Source: Aphrocallistes beatrix (lineage: Eukaryota; Porifera; Hexactinellida; Sceptrulophora; Aphrocallistidae). From it: a stretch of DNA of 64,000 bases. The notes beneath the pieces are model-generated. The model had not been told where the DNA came from, made no database searches, and saw nothing but the letters and a program-made list of their open reading frames with translations. This document shows, piece after piece, positions 12,079 to 25,300 of this stretch; position 1 is the first letter of the stretch, and the number at the start of each line of letters is the position of its first letter. The DNA is taken from assembly GCA_963281255.1 (NCBI GenBank), contig OY725490.1, positions 6,882,001-6,946,000 of the forward strand, given 5' to 3'. The translations under genes and the position numbers were made by a program.

Positions 12079-14842
12079 TCAGGGAGTGAAGAAGGAGAGG
12101 CCGGAGTCTGAGAAGACCACACACCTGGTAGGATGGGACACGTGGTTGGTGACTAGCACTGAACGGCTGCAGTGGGTCCAACTCTGGACGGTCGTCTGAG
12201 AGATACACTTCTCGATGAAGGCTTGCAGCTGAGCTGCGATGCGTTGCGATTGAGCTGAGTTTACTACGAGGTTGCTAGGCTCCAAGAGGTCTGATCTCAA
12301 GAGGTCATGACACACCTTCTTGTTCAGGTCAATATCGAATAGCGGTATCCCGAATGACACGTCCAGTAGCACCCATTCAGAGAACAGAGTACCCGATTCC
12401 TTCCTTCGAGTGGGAGCGACGCTAGGAATCTCTAGGGATTTGGCGTCAGTCTCCGATGGTTCGAGGGAGACCGTGTCAGATGCGTATTCTAAGGGAGAGG
12501 ACTCCTCGAATAGTTTTAACTCGTCTAACTCTTTCAAAAAGTTCTCTGCCAAGTTCTGTGCACTCGTCTGGCTCCTTTGAGGAGAGACAGGGGGCGGGAG
12601 AGGGACACTCTGGGGTGTGACTGGGTCGGTGAGACTGTTGGGAGTGTTAGAAGCAGTGGGGACTATTATAGTCTCCTCTAAGCTCGGGATCCGAGGTAAG
12701 GGAACATGAGGAGACTCTTGGGTGTGAGCTAACTCTGAGGTGTTACCATTCGCGGTCCAATCATTGTGATTGAAAGTATGGTAGAAACTGGGCAGACGAG
12801 ATGGACCTATCTTCAGGAGAGTTATGTAACCGCAAGAAACTGAGAAGTCCATCACTTGAGAGAGTTTGTGCATGATAGTCTGAATGGCAGGGTCCAGAGC
12901 GAGCAGCTCTTCCTGAGTGATAGGGAATGAGATGTACTTGGTGATGGTGTCAGCCCCGGTGCTGTAGGCCTGCAGGAAGACCGGCGTGTGAGTCAGGGTG
13001 TCGTTAACCGACTGCAAGATGGTGTTCGTGGAGAGGACAGTGGGGTCATGTCCCCACGTCTCGCAGGAGACCTCACTGAAAGGTTTGAAGATAGTGGGGA
13101 GGGTGCGTAGACGCGTTCCTCGTGTGAGGAGCAAGGAGGGGGGCCCGCGTTCCAGTTGTTGGTACAGCCACAGCTTGAACCAGACGGAACTGCTGCTCTG
13201 GGAGGGAGGGCCCATGAGGGGGGGACCGTCTGGTAGGCAGGGGATCCCCGCCTCTGAACTGAGTGGGGCCATCGCGAGGAGGGTGTGGTAGTTCTTGGAA
13301 AGTAGGCGTTGACAGGCCTCGGAGTCCAACTGAGTGATCGACTCGGCGCGAATTAGGTCAATCGGGAGTGATTTACAAGTGTCAGCAGTGGAGCCACGGA
13401 GGAGAGAGAGGGTGTTAAAAAGCGCATGGGCGTGGTCGAAATACCTCTGAGCCTCTCCTTCAGACAAGACGCTGATCTGGCCCAGCTCCTGCAGGAAGGA
13501 GTCAATGTTCTCCTCGCTTAGCTTCCCCACCTCGAACATAGTGACGGCGTGCGTCTTGAGGCTGGGGGAGAGGTTGCCCATCATGAGGTAGGCCGTGAGT
13601 GAGGAGTCGTACAAGAAGCCGAGGCGCTTCTGTCTCAGCTCGATGGAGATAGTCTCCTCTGTTTCGTCTCCAATAGAATCGGACTCCTTGGCAGAAGCCA
13701 TTTCGATGAGCAGAAAGTCCTCCCTGGACTCGCTCTTTGTGCTGGTGAGGTTGGATTCCTTCTCCGCGGGCAGAGAAGGGTTCTTCTTCTTGGCTAACCC
13801 TAGCCGTATGAACAGACTCACGGCCTGTCGGACGCTCTTAGCGTTAATTTGTAGGATGGACGAGAGCTCGTTGACAGAGGTGTCATCATTCGCAGAGAGG
13901 AAAATTTTGTAAAGCAGAGTCTCAATCGCATCTCCCTGCACCCTGTTCATGACAAACCCTTCGAGCGGTGGGAACGAGACCCTGTCCGTCTCGAGGACGG
14001 GAATCTCGAAGTATATCAGGTCCTTCGTGTAGAGGGAGGCGATGTTGTCCGGTTCCAGGCGGCATGCAGCAGTGGGGCCTTGGTCGATGATCAGGTCGAT
14101 CAATTTGTGTTCACCTGGGGTGCTGCTCTAAATCAAGGTCAAAGTTTTAATGCATTTAACAGGCTGTTACTCACGGACCATGGATTCAAGTTGAAAGTTA
14201 CTAGTGCGTTTCTGAATAATTCGTAGAAAGGAGAAGTGCTTGTGTCCATTGTAAAATAGTATAAATATTTTTGAGATATAAATAATAACTAACCTTTACG
14301 TCCTCCTCTGTAACGAAACCCAGATGCACCACCCACCACCCTTCAAAGTGTGAGAGGGAAGCAGGGTGCGAAGGGAGAGATTCCCTTATCTTACGGGACC
14401 GAAAGAACTTCTTCGCACGACAGTTATTCATGTGATCGATATACTGATTCCTGCCGACATCTGTCATCCTTAGGCAGTCGATAGCAGTGAAGTTGGGAAG
14501 AGTGTCGTAGCTCTTTTCTGACAGCATCAGTTCGTACAGCATTGACTGATAGTACTTGAACGGTGTGATCTTTTGACGCTGTATTACCTGCACTGACAAG
14601 TGGTATGGAAACAGCATCAAGTTCTCCCTCCCCTCCGTGACCAACCGATCATAGTACGCTCGCTCGTCCTTTATGATGTTCCGGACTGGATGCGACTTCC
14701 AGCGCAGCTGTTGCCTCAAACTATACTCCACCACAGCCGCCTCCCATTGGGAGGGCGAGCAGCCGAATGAGGACCGAATGTGTGGGGGAAGGTCTTCCCA
14801 TTGGACATTATCTTGTATATAAGTGTCTAATTCTGAATTCAT
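12079..14842 (-). CDS. FAM91A1: FAM91A1 homologue, Golgi vesicle-capture factor
   Basis: Two exons, 14294-14842 and 12079-14127, joined by a 166-bp intron in phase 0 (donor AAG|GTTAGT, acceptor TTTAG|AGC), give 865 aa. The family blocks are clear: QLRWKSHPVRNIIKDERAYY, LPNFTAIDCLRMTDVGRNQY and WWVVHLGFVTEEDVK near the N-terminus, then PPLEGFVMNRVQGDAIETLL, LMMGNLSPSLKTHAVTMFEV, GEAQRYFDHA, LLTRGTRLRTLP and WGHDP. FAM91A1 binds TBC1D23 with WDR11 and helps golgins capture endosome-derived vesicles at the trans-Golgi. A Ser/Pro/Thr-rich linker at about residues 590-700 separates the two conserved halves. A TAG triplet abuts the ATG (CGTAG|ATG). Confidence 0.95.
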
Positions 14843-16327
14843 CTACGAGTCTAACAATTTTACAGTACATGGTGGGAGTCATTGATATGATTCGTTTCCA
14901 ATTTAACTAATCGATAAATTAGGAACGAGATAGCATGATGCTAGTGGTATTTAATATTTAATTTTAGCGCTTGGTTGAAGTACGCATAAATTAACATCCA
15001 CACGGGAACTATGTAGCAATATGTAGAAAGCCAAATAATAAGTTTGACATTGATAAAGGTGATAGCGAGAAAAATTAACTGCAATAAAATGTAGGAGTAT
15101 AAATTAGATTAATGTTATCAATTCCTTTTGTTCTTTCACTCCTAATTACCAAAATGTGGGCTGCAACACTTCAGAATTTCTAACTTAATTACAAGATTAT
15201 TAACAGTAATGATCTTACAAAAAAGTTGTTATCACTAATTAGTGGGGATTAATTAATTAATAAAGATTGGATCAAAGAATTTGCGTTGTTTAAAAGCATT
15301 CGACTATGGATGTTTTTTATTATTGTCATCTTGAGGAGTTGGAATAAATTTAAGGTTAATTAGTAGAGGGAACTTCTCAGGAGTTCGACCTCAAAGAAAG
15401 AAACTAAGCTGAGTGTATCCATTTCATAATTTCATTCATCTACATTAAAATATTGGTACACGCAGATTGCGCTAGCAAATTACATTATTGTTTTCTCATA
15501 AAGATCCACCTATTTCAGGAAGCACAGGATACAGTTGTGCTCATCCACTGGTCAGTTTCCAACTTTCAATAAATTTGTCTTAACTAGATCCCCCGAGTGA
15601 CAAAAAATGATTAGGAGAGAATTGAATCACTTTGAAAGAATTAACATCTTTCTAGGAGGATAGTTGTTGGAATTGTTATAATAATGAATTACAATGTGAC
15701 TATGGAACATCCATATGATTAAAGGTGAAGGATCACCCTAATAGCCTTCTAGACAACTAATTCAATATTCTAAATCGGTTTCTAGGTTTTTTACATAATT
15801 ATCTAATATATTTTTTATGCTGAATTCTACAGGTGTTTAATTTAGTATAATCAGATCCTCTGCCACAACTAGAAATTTGTCTGTCAATTTAATAAATAAA
15901 TTTAATTTCAAACAGAATTAAATTGGTAGTCAGTAATTAGAAGAGTCTAAGGGAACAGAGTTCAACTTTTCAGAAAAACGTTTTCTTCCGACAAGATTGC
16001 AATGCGTCACATCAGTCAAACGAACAATTCTCGAAATTGATAAATTACTTAAATATACAATATCTAAAATGTCAGATATTAAAACAATTAATAAGGCTAA
16101 GAATTAGGGAAGTGTGAGAATCTCATTTTTTGATATTAATCATCATAAGTGAATAAAAACATTGACTAAAAGTCCCAAATGAACAATCGCGAAAATCTGT
16201 TAAGATCCTTCAGTTTGTCTCAGGTGGGATCGAAGCGGTGAGGGCCTATCCCAGATCTCGGTTTGAAATAGCCAACTAAAGCTAGGTCTTGGCCAATTTC
16301 TAATCTCAATCAATTTCCGATTCTAGT
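14843..16327. other. AT-rich intergenic region, no gene seen
   Basis: About 1.5 kb upstream of FAM91A1 and downstream of the TGF-beta ligand. No coding potential or repeat structure was recognised. Confidence 0.45.
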
Positions 16328-19300
16328 TTATCTACAGCCGCAGCTAAGAGCTATCATATTCTTGTACTTTTTCAATACATAACTTGAATTTTGTCTGTAT
16401 AGAAAAGAAAGGTCTTGGAATTCAGTGGGGACACAGCAGGCAGGTGGAACCCTCGACGGATCATTCATATGAATGAGTGCTTGTATCAATGCGTGATTAG
16501 TACTGTTATAGTTCGAGGGGATTGGGTAATGGCACTGTCCGTAGCAATAGAATGCATCAAACGACTGTGGATAAACAACCCACTCACTCCAGCCTAGGTC
16601 CTCCGTGATGTCAATCTAAAAATAAACATTGATTAAAGAACGGATGTCTTCGAGTATGTTAAAACTAATTTATCTAATTGTCTATTTGGACAGCTTGATG
16701 ACAAGATCACATATTATAAGCATAGATAATACACTGTATTTTGAAATACATACATAAATGTTTGAAATTTTAAAGTTTCTTCATTTGAATAAGAATAATA
16801 CCTACATATGCTCAGTAATCTTGGAATGTTGTTGCCACAGCATGCACGATGACTGTGCACATTTGTCCTCATGTAAATTTGTGAAGTTAGGCTAGATACG
16901 ACATGTCAGATTTGGACACATGTCGTGTAATAATTTGGTGGTCATACAGATAATGTTGATGTACTGTTTTCCCGTAAAATTGACTCAATATTAAAAAAAT
17001 TCAACTACATTCTTATAGGTTTAACTAATTGTTCCGATTATGCTATTATTTAAGAAACCGAAAAACAAATCTTTTGTAAGATCAATTAGCCAACTGATGT
17101 TGTTCGATTTCGAATCTAGGTGATCTTTTCTTCCAGTTGTGAGTTCATTCGAACTCAGAACGCATGTTTTTAAGACTCGCTAAGTCTTTTTCTCTGTGGT
17201 TGCAAGGTGATACGGCACTCTGAAAATATGCTACCAAAACATGACCTAAAATGCCACTCGTATCTACACGAAGTATTTAGCAGTGGAAATAAGTTAATTT
17301 GATAACTAGGTGTAGAGGATTCAGGACCAAAGCTAAATTTGTGAAGGAAAGTATTGTTAGTAATTTACAGTATTTTTCTATTAATCAAAGTATTCCGTTT
17401 CGAATTATTAAAAAATGTGAAAGGTGGCTAAACAAGATATCATGTATCAAGAATAAGGATGTAGTAGAGCAAAACTGCTAAGTGAGAGCAGATGTGGCAT
17501 GTAACTGATAGTGGAACATGGAAACATATCTACATATGGAGACTAAAATGTAATTTTTGAAAAGTAGTGCATATATCGGCAGGTGGGGAAGAGCTGAGTG
17601 ATTGTGGCTGAATAATGTGATAAAATATTTCAAGCAAAGGTATGTATTACGCAACAACAAATGTGTCTAAATTATAAACAAATTACTCGATTAGAATAGT
17701 TCATGAGTTTGGCATAAATTATTTCGATAAAATCAGTGAACTCAAATTCATCTAATTTGTATTAGTTTCAACATATATTTAATGTAATCTTGTGTAGGCG
17801 ATCCCATCCCCCAACTATGTACTGATAATTTGACCATGAGATATACAAAAATAATCTATATTTTAGCTACTGTATACTACCAATATAAAAGCTTAACTAA
17901 CTAATTATCATCAATTACTTACTATACTTGAGTGTCGATGACAATTAGTCACCGGAGGAGATGTGGTTGGAGTCAGCGAGAGCCAGGGTGGTCTAGTCCC
18001 AGCTACTACAGTGTGTCGCGCTGCACGTTTTCTCAAATGGGGCCCAATCCCCTCAATTGAGATATCATTGAATCCATCATTGCCCTCCATTTTAGTATAC
18101 ATCAGTAAGAGATGGTCGGCGTCCGATACACTTGAAATGCCAAGATCACAGAGGTCAACGTGGTTTCTGCAGTTAGGAGAAATGACCAGAGTGAGTTTTA
18201 CATTTTGTCCTCGAGGCCATTTGGTTAATTCGTGAGTGAGCTTGGATCCGTGAATGCTCAAATATTCCCTCCGTTCTAGATCTCTCGGTTTCAATCGTAG
18301 TCTTCCAATCTAAAATTTAGTCAGATTAAACTATCAACTAATCCTGAACCCGACTACACAATACATTCTCAATGTGTGCTATGTGAAGTACATGTATCTT
18401 TGAAACCAAAAAAGGAGAATACGGGCATATTTTTAGATAGAATTCATAAAGATCATCACGAGTATACAATTAAATCACTGGGGTATTTGTTAGCCGTAAT
18501 TTAATGAACTGGAAGCAGTAGAGTCTGGTACAACTACGTTTGGACAGAATTGTAAGTTATCGATCGATACAATCAATTAACATATATATTACCGTGGCGA
18601 TGACAATTTGAAGTGGCACGCAGTGAGCTAGTGACTACGTTCAAATATTTAAAACACACTGCAACATGTCTCATAGCTATTTGATAGACGCAATTCTATA
18701 GCCTGGATGGATACTTACAACAAAGGAACGTTCTCTGCTCGGATTTTGACCTGTTGTCTTTGTCGCCATTAGATTTAAGGCAAGGCATTGTCTGGATATT
18801 GTCTTGTTAGATAAAAGAGAGATAAGAGTTGAATTGGTTATATCTGACTTCCATACTCGAACTTCTGTAAATCTCAACATTTCTCTGCGGTGTATAGTGC
18901 TGATATCAAAATTCATCGATAACCCGTCTTCCAGTTCAGTTAGTTCCGAAGGATCTATTAGGGAGAAAGAAAGGTAAAGGTTAACGTCTGAGCTGATTGA
19001 TAAGCATGACCACTGAGGACAGAAAACAGCTGATTTAGCAAGGTTCAATTTGCAGCTGATGTGTATTGAATACAATTTCATCGCTCAGTAGCAATAAGAA
19101 CTTTGTTACCATGGAATTTGAGATCATGTTGCTACTGGTCTGGAAAAGGTTATGATCTCCTACCCAATAGCAATATATCTCAACTAGCATAGGATTTAAT
19201 GATGAATTGGTTGCTATCATATACATGTTGCATGAATAGTTATTCAAATCTGATCATAATCTTCTATCTTGTATTACATGACCCGGTGTTCGAGTGGGAT

Positions 19301-21296
19301 GGCATTTTTGAAGCAATTAGTTTGTGGAAACACCCATTAGGTTGAGATGCTAAATGGTTGCAAGCAATTAAGTAGTTGCGCATATCATGAATAACAATAA
19401 GAAGAATATCACTGAATCTGAATTGAATCTATTAAATTTGGTCCGTTTTAGTGAATCAAGCCAGGTTTTTTTTGAATGATTATATTCAGGGTATAAACAA
19501 ATCTCCATGAAAAGAATCTCTCCTCTCAATAGAACATGAACTACTATGACTTTTTTCCGGATAAATTAAAACATTAAAAATTCATTTATACCATGCATTG
19601 GCTTCTCATCGTTGCTCTCAGCAATGTTTCAACCCACGCCTGAACCCAAAACAAATTCGACCAAAATTTTGTCTCAGATCGTAGTGTTAGCATAACAAAC
19701 CACCACTTTGCCTTCGGAAAGAAGTTAGTTTTATACAAAAAAGTGAGTTTCATCGTACAGATGGTCATGAGCATGAAGTTTATAGTTCGAAATATGAGTC
19801 ACAATAAAAGTAAATTATAATTACATCTTTATTCAAAGTTGAAAACCAAATGGAACAATGACAACGAGAGAATTAACAGTGTAGGTAGTTGGTTATAATA
19901 CTGTTATCAAACTAATTTATTCCATTAGTGCTCATAGTTTGCTTATCGTAAAGCTAAAATTACGAAAATATTAGATCACTGGCGACAAACTGGTAATCAA
20001 ATAATCTACATTAATTCAATGAAGAGTGTTGACAAATCTGACACGTATCTTCTCTGGTAATTGGTACGCTAATGGTGAGGAACTAGATGCTATGAATAAT
20101 TACGATACTGATAAGGTTCTTGTGGAAAAGAATTGGTTGTAATGTCCTTATTTTAATATATGATGCTGAATCGTATCTACAATCTACATGAGCAGGTGAG
20201 AATGTATCACTATTGTGAGATTAGCAAGCGAATATTAATATTAGGGAAATTGAATGCAATCCAATATCACAGATGAGGAATAGTTGGAGATAAAGAAAAA
20301 TCATGAGTATAGCAATTTAGCTATCGTTTATACTTGCAAGCTAGCCTGAGATTTCTAGGTGAATCCAGGGATTCAAGGGAGGAATCCAGATTTGAATCAC
20401 TGAAATGAAATACATATTGTTTATTTCATGTTGTATTATCTCTCAATCATTAGTTCAAGCAAGGTAGCACTACAAATACTGGGAAAACCTTGAAAATTGA
20501 GAGGGATTTTGCATCTAAAACCCAGATTTTTTTCAAAAGGGTGAGTAAGTATAGTCGTTGCGCTTGGTGAATAGAATAATGACAGAGCAGTAGCACTGAT
20601 AAAGGAGAACTAGATAGCATTACTGTCATTCAGATATCTTTTAATGCAAACGTAATCCTGCGAATAATTATATGAATAAACGTGCTATCTTACTTATATC
20701 GAGGTAGATATAAAAACTAAACATTGACTGAACTTGTACTTAAATTAAGAATTAATTATGCTACTCTTAATACTTGTCTCTCGATTCAAACAGATTGGAC
20801 TCCGTAGAAAGAGAACACTTTTAAAAATTCCTGCTAGCAGTAATGCAAGCAAATCCAGAATGAGGACAAATTTAAGAGCTGACTATGCTTATATTATTAA
20901 ATTGAATAACAACTTACAACGATTGTAGAAGCTTCTAACAATGTCTGCAGAATGCACAAGCTTCATTTGTTCTTGACCCAGGAAACGTGAGTTAAATGTG
21001 TTATTTGAAGCGATTCGTTCCCTGTTATTACCATTTAAAACTTCATACATGTCTAGGATAAAACGAGAGAGTCCATTCGTGTTCTGTTCTGTGTTAATGT
21101 GTGTGTTCTGTACAGTGTTTGAATCCGTAAAGTGCTGCGAGCTACCTGCTGGGCGGCCATCTACCCATGGTGGTGGAGAGAGGAGAATTAAAATCAAAAT
21201 GTAACTGACAAGTCGAATCTGAAAAGCTTTGCGAATTCGATGCTTCCATGGAGAATAAATCGGAAAAAACAAAATCCTATGTGCAGGAAAGGCCAT
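16328..21296 (-). CDS. TGF-beta/BMP superfamily ligand precursor
   Basis: Four exons, 20918-21296, 18719-18954, 17923-18309 and 16328-16615, have matching phases (1/2, 0/0, 0/0) and encode 429 aa. Exon 1 carries a hydrophobic leader (LVSYILILILL) and the propeptide motif LSRFILDMYEVL. Exon 2 has the propeptide strand LSMNFDISTIHRREMLRFTE. Exon 3 has a dibasic processing region, RKRAAR, after which the mature chain starts. The mature domain has seven cysteines: CHRH, then DLGWSEWVVYP, YCYGQC, ACCVPTEF, a VLKKYKNM strand and a final SCGCR. The second of the paired cysteines is the usual inter-chain disulphide. Introns are long (409, 1307 and 1963 bp), unlike the 50-90 bp elsewhere. I cannot decide between BMP and other subfamilies. 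GTAG lies 1 nt before the ATG. Confidence 0.93.
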
Positions 21297-22374
21297 TCTA
21301 CACTCACAACTGAGAATTAATGAACCGAGTAAATATCAATTGTAGAATTGAATAACTAATGTTGCTTAAATATCCCCAATACAGAAATCAAAGGTTTCTG
21401 AAGTCAGTTGTTTAACAGTACGTACAACTAGAAATACAAAGTAAAACTCTTGCACAATATTTGTACCATACTAATGTCCGATTAGTCTTCGCTCAATCAA
21501 TAAATAAGTTTTAAACCATGGATAGTTGGGCTTGAAGAACACCTAAAGGTTCTAAATAACTTTGTATGAAGCCTGTCGATACTTGAACGGATGTTTGCAA
21601 ATGTACAAGCCAGTCAATAGAAGTAAACATGGTGCCTCTATCTCCTTAATTACAGCATGGATGACCTAGCAATTGATAAAGCGAATGAAATGTTAATAAC
21701 TAGTCATGAGGTAATGGTACGGAACTGGACATGCAACTCCTGCAATCAATAGAATGGTTCAATGCATTCATGGGCGCCCGAGAATGATAGCAGACCAAGA
21801 TTGCACCTGTTATATAGGAAGACAATTGAATTAAATATTCAGAAAACAGCTGGTCACTTTAGGAAGACATATATTTAAAGTGCGATTATTCCAATGTTAA
21901 TATAAACTTATAAAGTAATAACGCGCTTAATTAATGAGAAAATATAAGGTGAAAGGAAGAGTATATGTGTGACTAGCATGTTTAGATTTTTCAGGATTTA
22001 GCAGGAGAATGGATGCTCTGCCATTCAAGTGCGTACATGTGAATCCCAAACAAAGAAATAATAGCTTAATCTGCGTCCTTTTAAGTACAATTTTAAATCG
22101 TTGGAAAAAATAACAACCAACCGACCGTAAAAGAAGTTAGAAGTTAGCACAATCGATCTTATTGTATAGATAACAAAATAATAAAATCATGTATTAAAGT
22201 GCTGACAATATTATAAGTTCATGTAATATTTAGGGTAGCAAATAGAACGGTATAGCTCAGGCCCCGAGATATTGTACTTAATGTCCACACACAGGTAGGC
22301 TCTAAAAAGATTAGGTGTAAAAATTGCAGATGGCAATGGCTTGAGTAAAATTTAACAGATAGGATAAAACGAGA
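21297..22374. other. Intergenic region, no gene seen
   Basis: About 1.1 kb of AT-rich DNA between the TGF-beta ligand start and the PARD3 stop. It probably contains the ligand promoter and the PARD3 3' UTR. Confidence 0.45.
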
Positions 22375-25300
22375 CTAGTCATCGTCAGTGGGCACCATGT
22401 TCGTGATGACAGACAATTCGTCAGTTGGGAGAGGGGGCATGGACTCCAGGATTGGACTAGGTGTGTCTCGAGGGTTGCGATTAGATGTTTCTTTTTTCTT
22501 TCTTTTGAAAAGTCCGCCGAAGAAGCTTCCTCTTTTGGAGGCATTCGCTCTTTCTCTCGCTTTATCATTTTCAGGCGTGCTGTGACTGCCGGTGAGGGGG
22601 GGATGTTCCCTAATCTCAGCCTCTGGATCCTGGAATGGCGTGCTGGATTCCGAGAGTTGCTGAGGCTGCATCGCTTTCAGTTTAGTTTCCGCCAACTTGT
22701 ACTGACGATCTTTGTATGTGATAAGTTGCTTGGCATCTTTAGCAAACGGATGTCGTTCTGAAAATTCGTCTCTGCCTTGTCCATCCCGTCTGAACTCAAC
22801 TGGACCCAACGACTCATCTTGCTCAGATGCGAATGTGACGTCATTCGGTGAGGCAGGATCAACAGGACTCGTGGAAGAGGGAACGGAGGGAGGGGGGCGT
22901 CTGGGGGTGCTGAGGGGGGTGGGTCCATTACTTGTCTCCACGATTGTGGCCGGATAGAGCTCAGGGGGAGAGGTGGCCACACCCTCGGGAATGTCGCCAC
23001 CAGACATCTGTCTGGTGGTAGCTAGCTGCTGCTGGACCGATGTGAAGTAAGGGGACAGGTCGACTGGGGGAGGGTACTGGACACGGCCAGAACGAGAAGC
23101 GGGCCTCTTGATAGCACTGAATGGGGCGTGAGGCACAGCTCTGGAGTTGCTGACGGTGCGGGGACCCCTAGGAGTAGACCTCCCAGTCGCGTAGATACTC
23201 TGATGCTCTCCGGACGGTGTCTTCTGCAGAGTTAAGCTCTTACCTCCACTGGTAAGACCGGGGTGTCGATAGTCGGTGGGGGTAAGGTTCCTCTCAATGC
23301 TATTAGTGGGATCATTATTGTAAAGTGAGACAACAGCTGGTCTCGATCTCACGGACTGGAAATCCTCTTCGCTTTCTCTACTCTCTAGAACCTCTGTTAC
23401 AGATTCGTACAGATGTTCTCTGGGCTTGCGCACAAACACACCATCACCATACTTGGGCTTCACCATGACGGGCGCTTCGTAGATGGAGTCAGGCTTCCGC
23501 TTCGACAGCTCCTCCTTACTCATCTTCGGATGTGCGTATATCTCCTCTGTGTAAGTAGGAGTGCGATTGAGGGAGTTCTCGGCTGAGATAGAGCGGGCTC
23601 CAGACCCCAGGCGTCCGTAGAGAACCTTGTTGGGCCGTACGTAGATGTTCTCCTCCGTCTGGCGCCTCTGGGGCCGGGCGTAGATGTGCTCCTCCTCCGG
23701 GACGTCGAGCGATTGGTGGATCGTGGTCCGGAACCTAGTGATGTCCCCAAGGGGAGGGGAGACGCCCTTCCGAGCTTTCTGCTGCCGCTGCTTCTTGTCG
23801 GAGTCCAGGACATCATAGATGTGCTCCGGCACCAGGGACTCGTAGTCAGGGGGAGGGGAACCAGAATTCTTGTCTTGGGAGGAGTTCAAGTTGGGCTGGG
23901 CGTCCAGCACAGAGAAGACACGGACCTCTTCGGTCTTCGGGAGACCTTCCATGCGGATGGGGTGGTAGATGGAGGGGATGGAATTGGAGAGGTGGGTGTT
24001 GGCGTAATGAATGCCAGCTGTGTTCTTAGAGCCGATACTGAGCTTACGCGCGTAATGTTCCGGATTGTTCCGATTGGCGCGCTTCCCGTGCCGCGAAGAA
24101 ACAGAAGATTTCTTAGCTATCACGAGCTTGATGACCGGGGCTCCGGGGGCGACCAGGTTCTGTCCTTGTTTCAACGTCTCCATCGCGTCCACATTACTCT
24201 GTCCGATTAGGACACACCCGTTTATGGAGAGGATCTGGTCATTCGGTTTCAGGCGTCCATCCTTGTAGGCTGCGCCCCCTTGCACAATCTCCTTAACGAA
24301 GATCCCTCCTTCCTGGGACTTCCCGTTTGTCGCTATTCGTGTCTTGCCACGCACGGAAACGCCCAGACCCTTGGTGCCAGCATCCGTGAGGAGAATATCC
24401 AGAGGCTCTACGATCTTGCCCCTGGGAGTGTAGACGATCTTGTCGGTGAGTGCCACTTGTTTGAGGAAGGCTTGGCTTGAAGAGACAGGGGTGTTCAGTC
24501 TCCCCTCACTCTGCGGGACTCTAATTTCTGGAACTTCTTCGGGAGGCAGAATTTGAGGAGTCATGGGAGTTATCTTATCTAGGGAGGTGTTAGAAGCCGA
24601 GAGGGATTCAATCGACTTCTCGAAGTGAATAGTCTCTACCCTCTTCACCTCCTCGCTTGATGGTCCATTCTCCAGAATTGGTGGGTTTTCAACCACAGGG
24701 GGCGTCACGAGATCCATGGTCTGTTCCTCAATCCCCACCTCCGCATAGGAGGAGCCGTCGGGGTCTCCTGCCGATTTGAGCTTCGCCTGTCGGGAGATCT
24801 TGAGCTGCACACTGCCTCTCTGCCGGCGCATAAAGTCGAGACACTTCACGTGAGTTAGCAGAGTCACATCTGTCCCATTCACCTCCAAGAGGAGGTCCCC
24901 CACCCTCAGCCGTCCGTCCGTCTGAGCCACGCCGTTCGTCTTGATGGAGGACACAAAATGCGGGTAAGTCATGCCATCCGCCGCTGTGTCGCGGGATTTG
25001 ATCCCGAAACCCAGTCCACTGGCGCCCTTCACCAGCTCCACCATGAAGATGGCGCCTATTTCCCGGGTCACCCCCACCATGGATGGGGCCTTGACGGGCT
25101 CCTGCCCCTGGGGCTGTTCCGCAGGGGGCGCGGGGGCGGACCGACTGCTAGGCAATTCTGGATTGTCCGATTCCGAGTTGAGAATAGGGAAGACGGAGTG
25201 GATGGACTTGGTGAGAGGGGTGGTGGGGAGCTGGTTGTGTGGGGGGGAGGGGGGAGGAGAGTCGCTGGTCTTGACTCTTTTCTGAGGGAGAGAAGGGCTA

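Noticed and set aside
17299..17660. ORFs inside the third intron of the TGF-beta ligand
   Set aside because: Short, AT-rich, no similarity, and enclosed by a well-supported intron.
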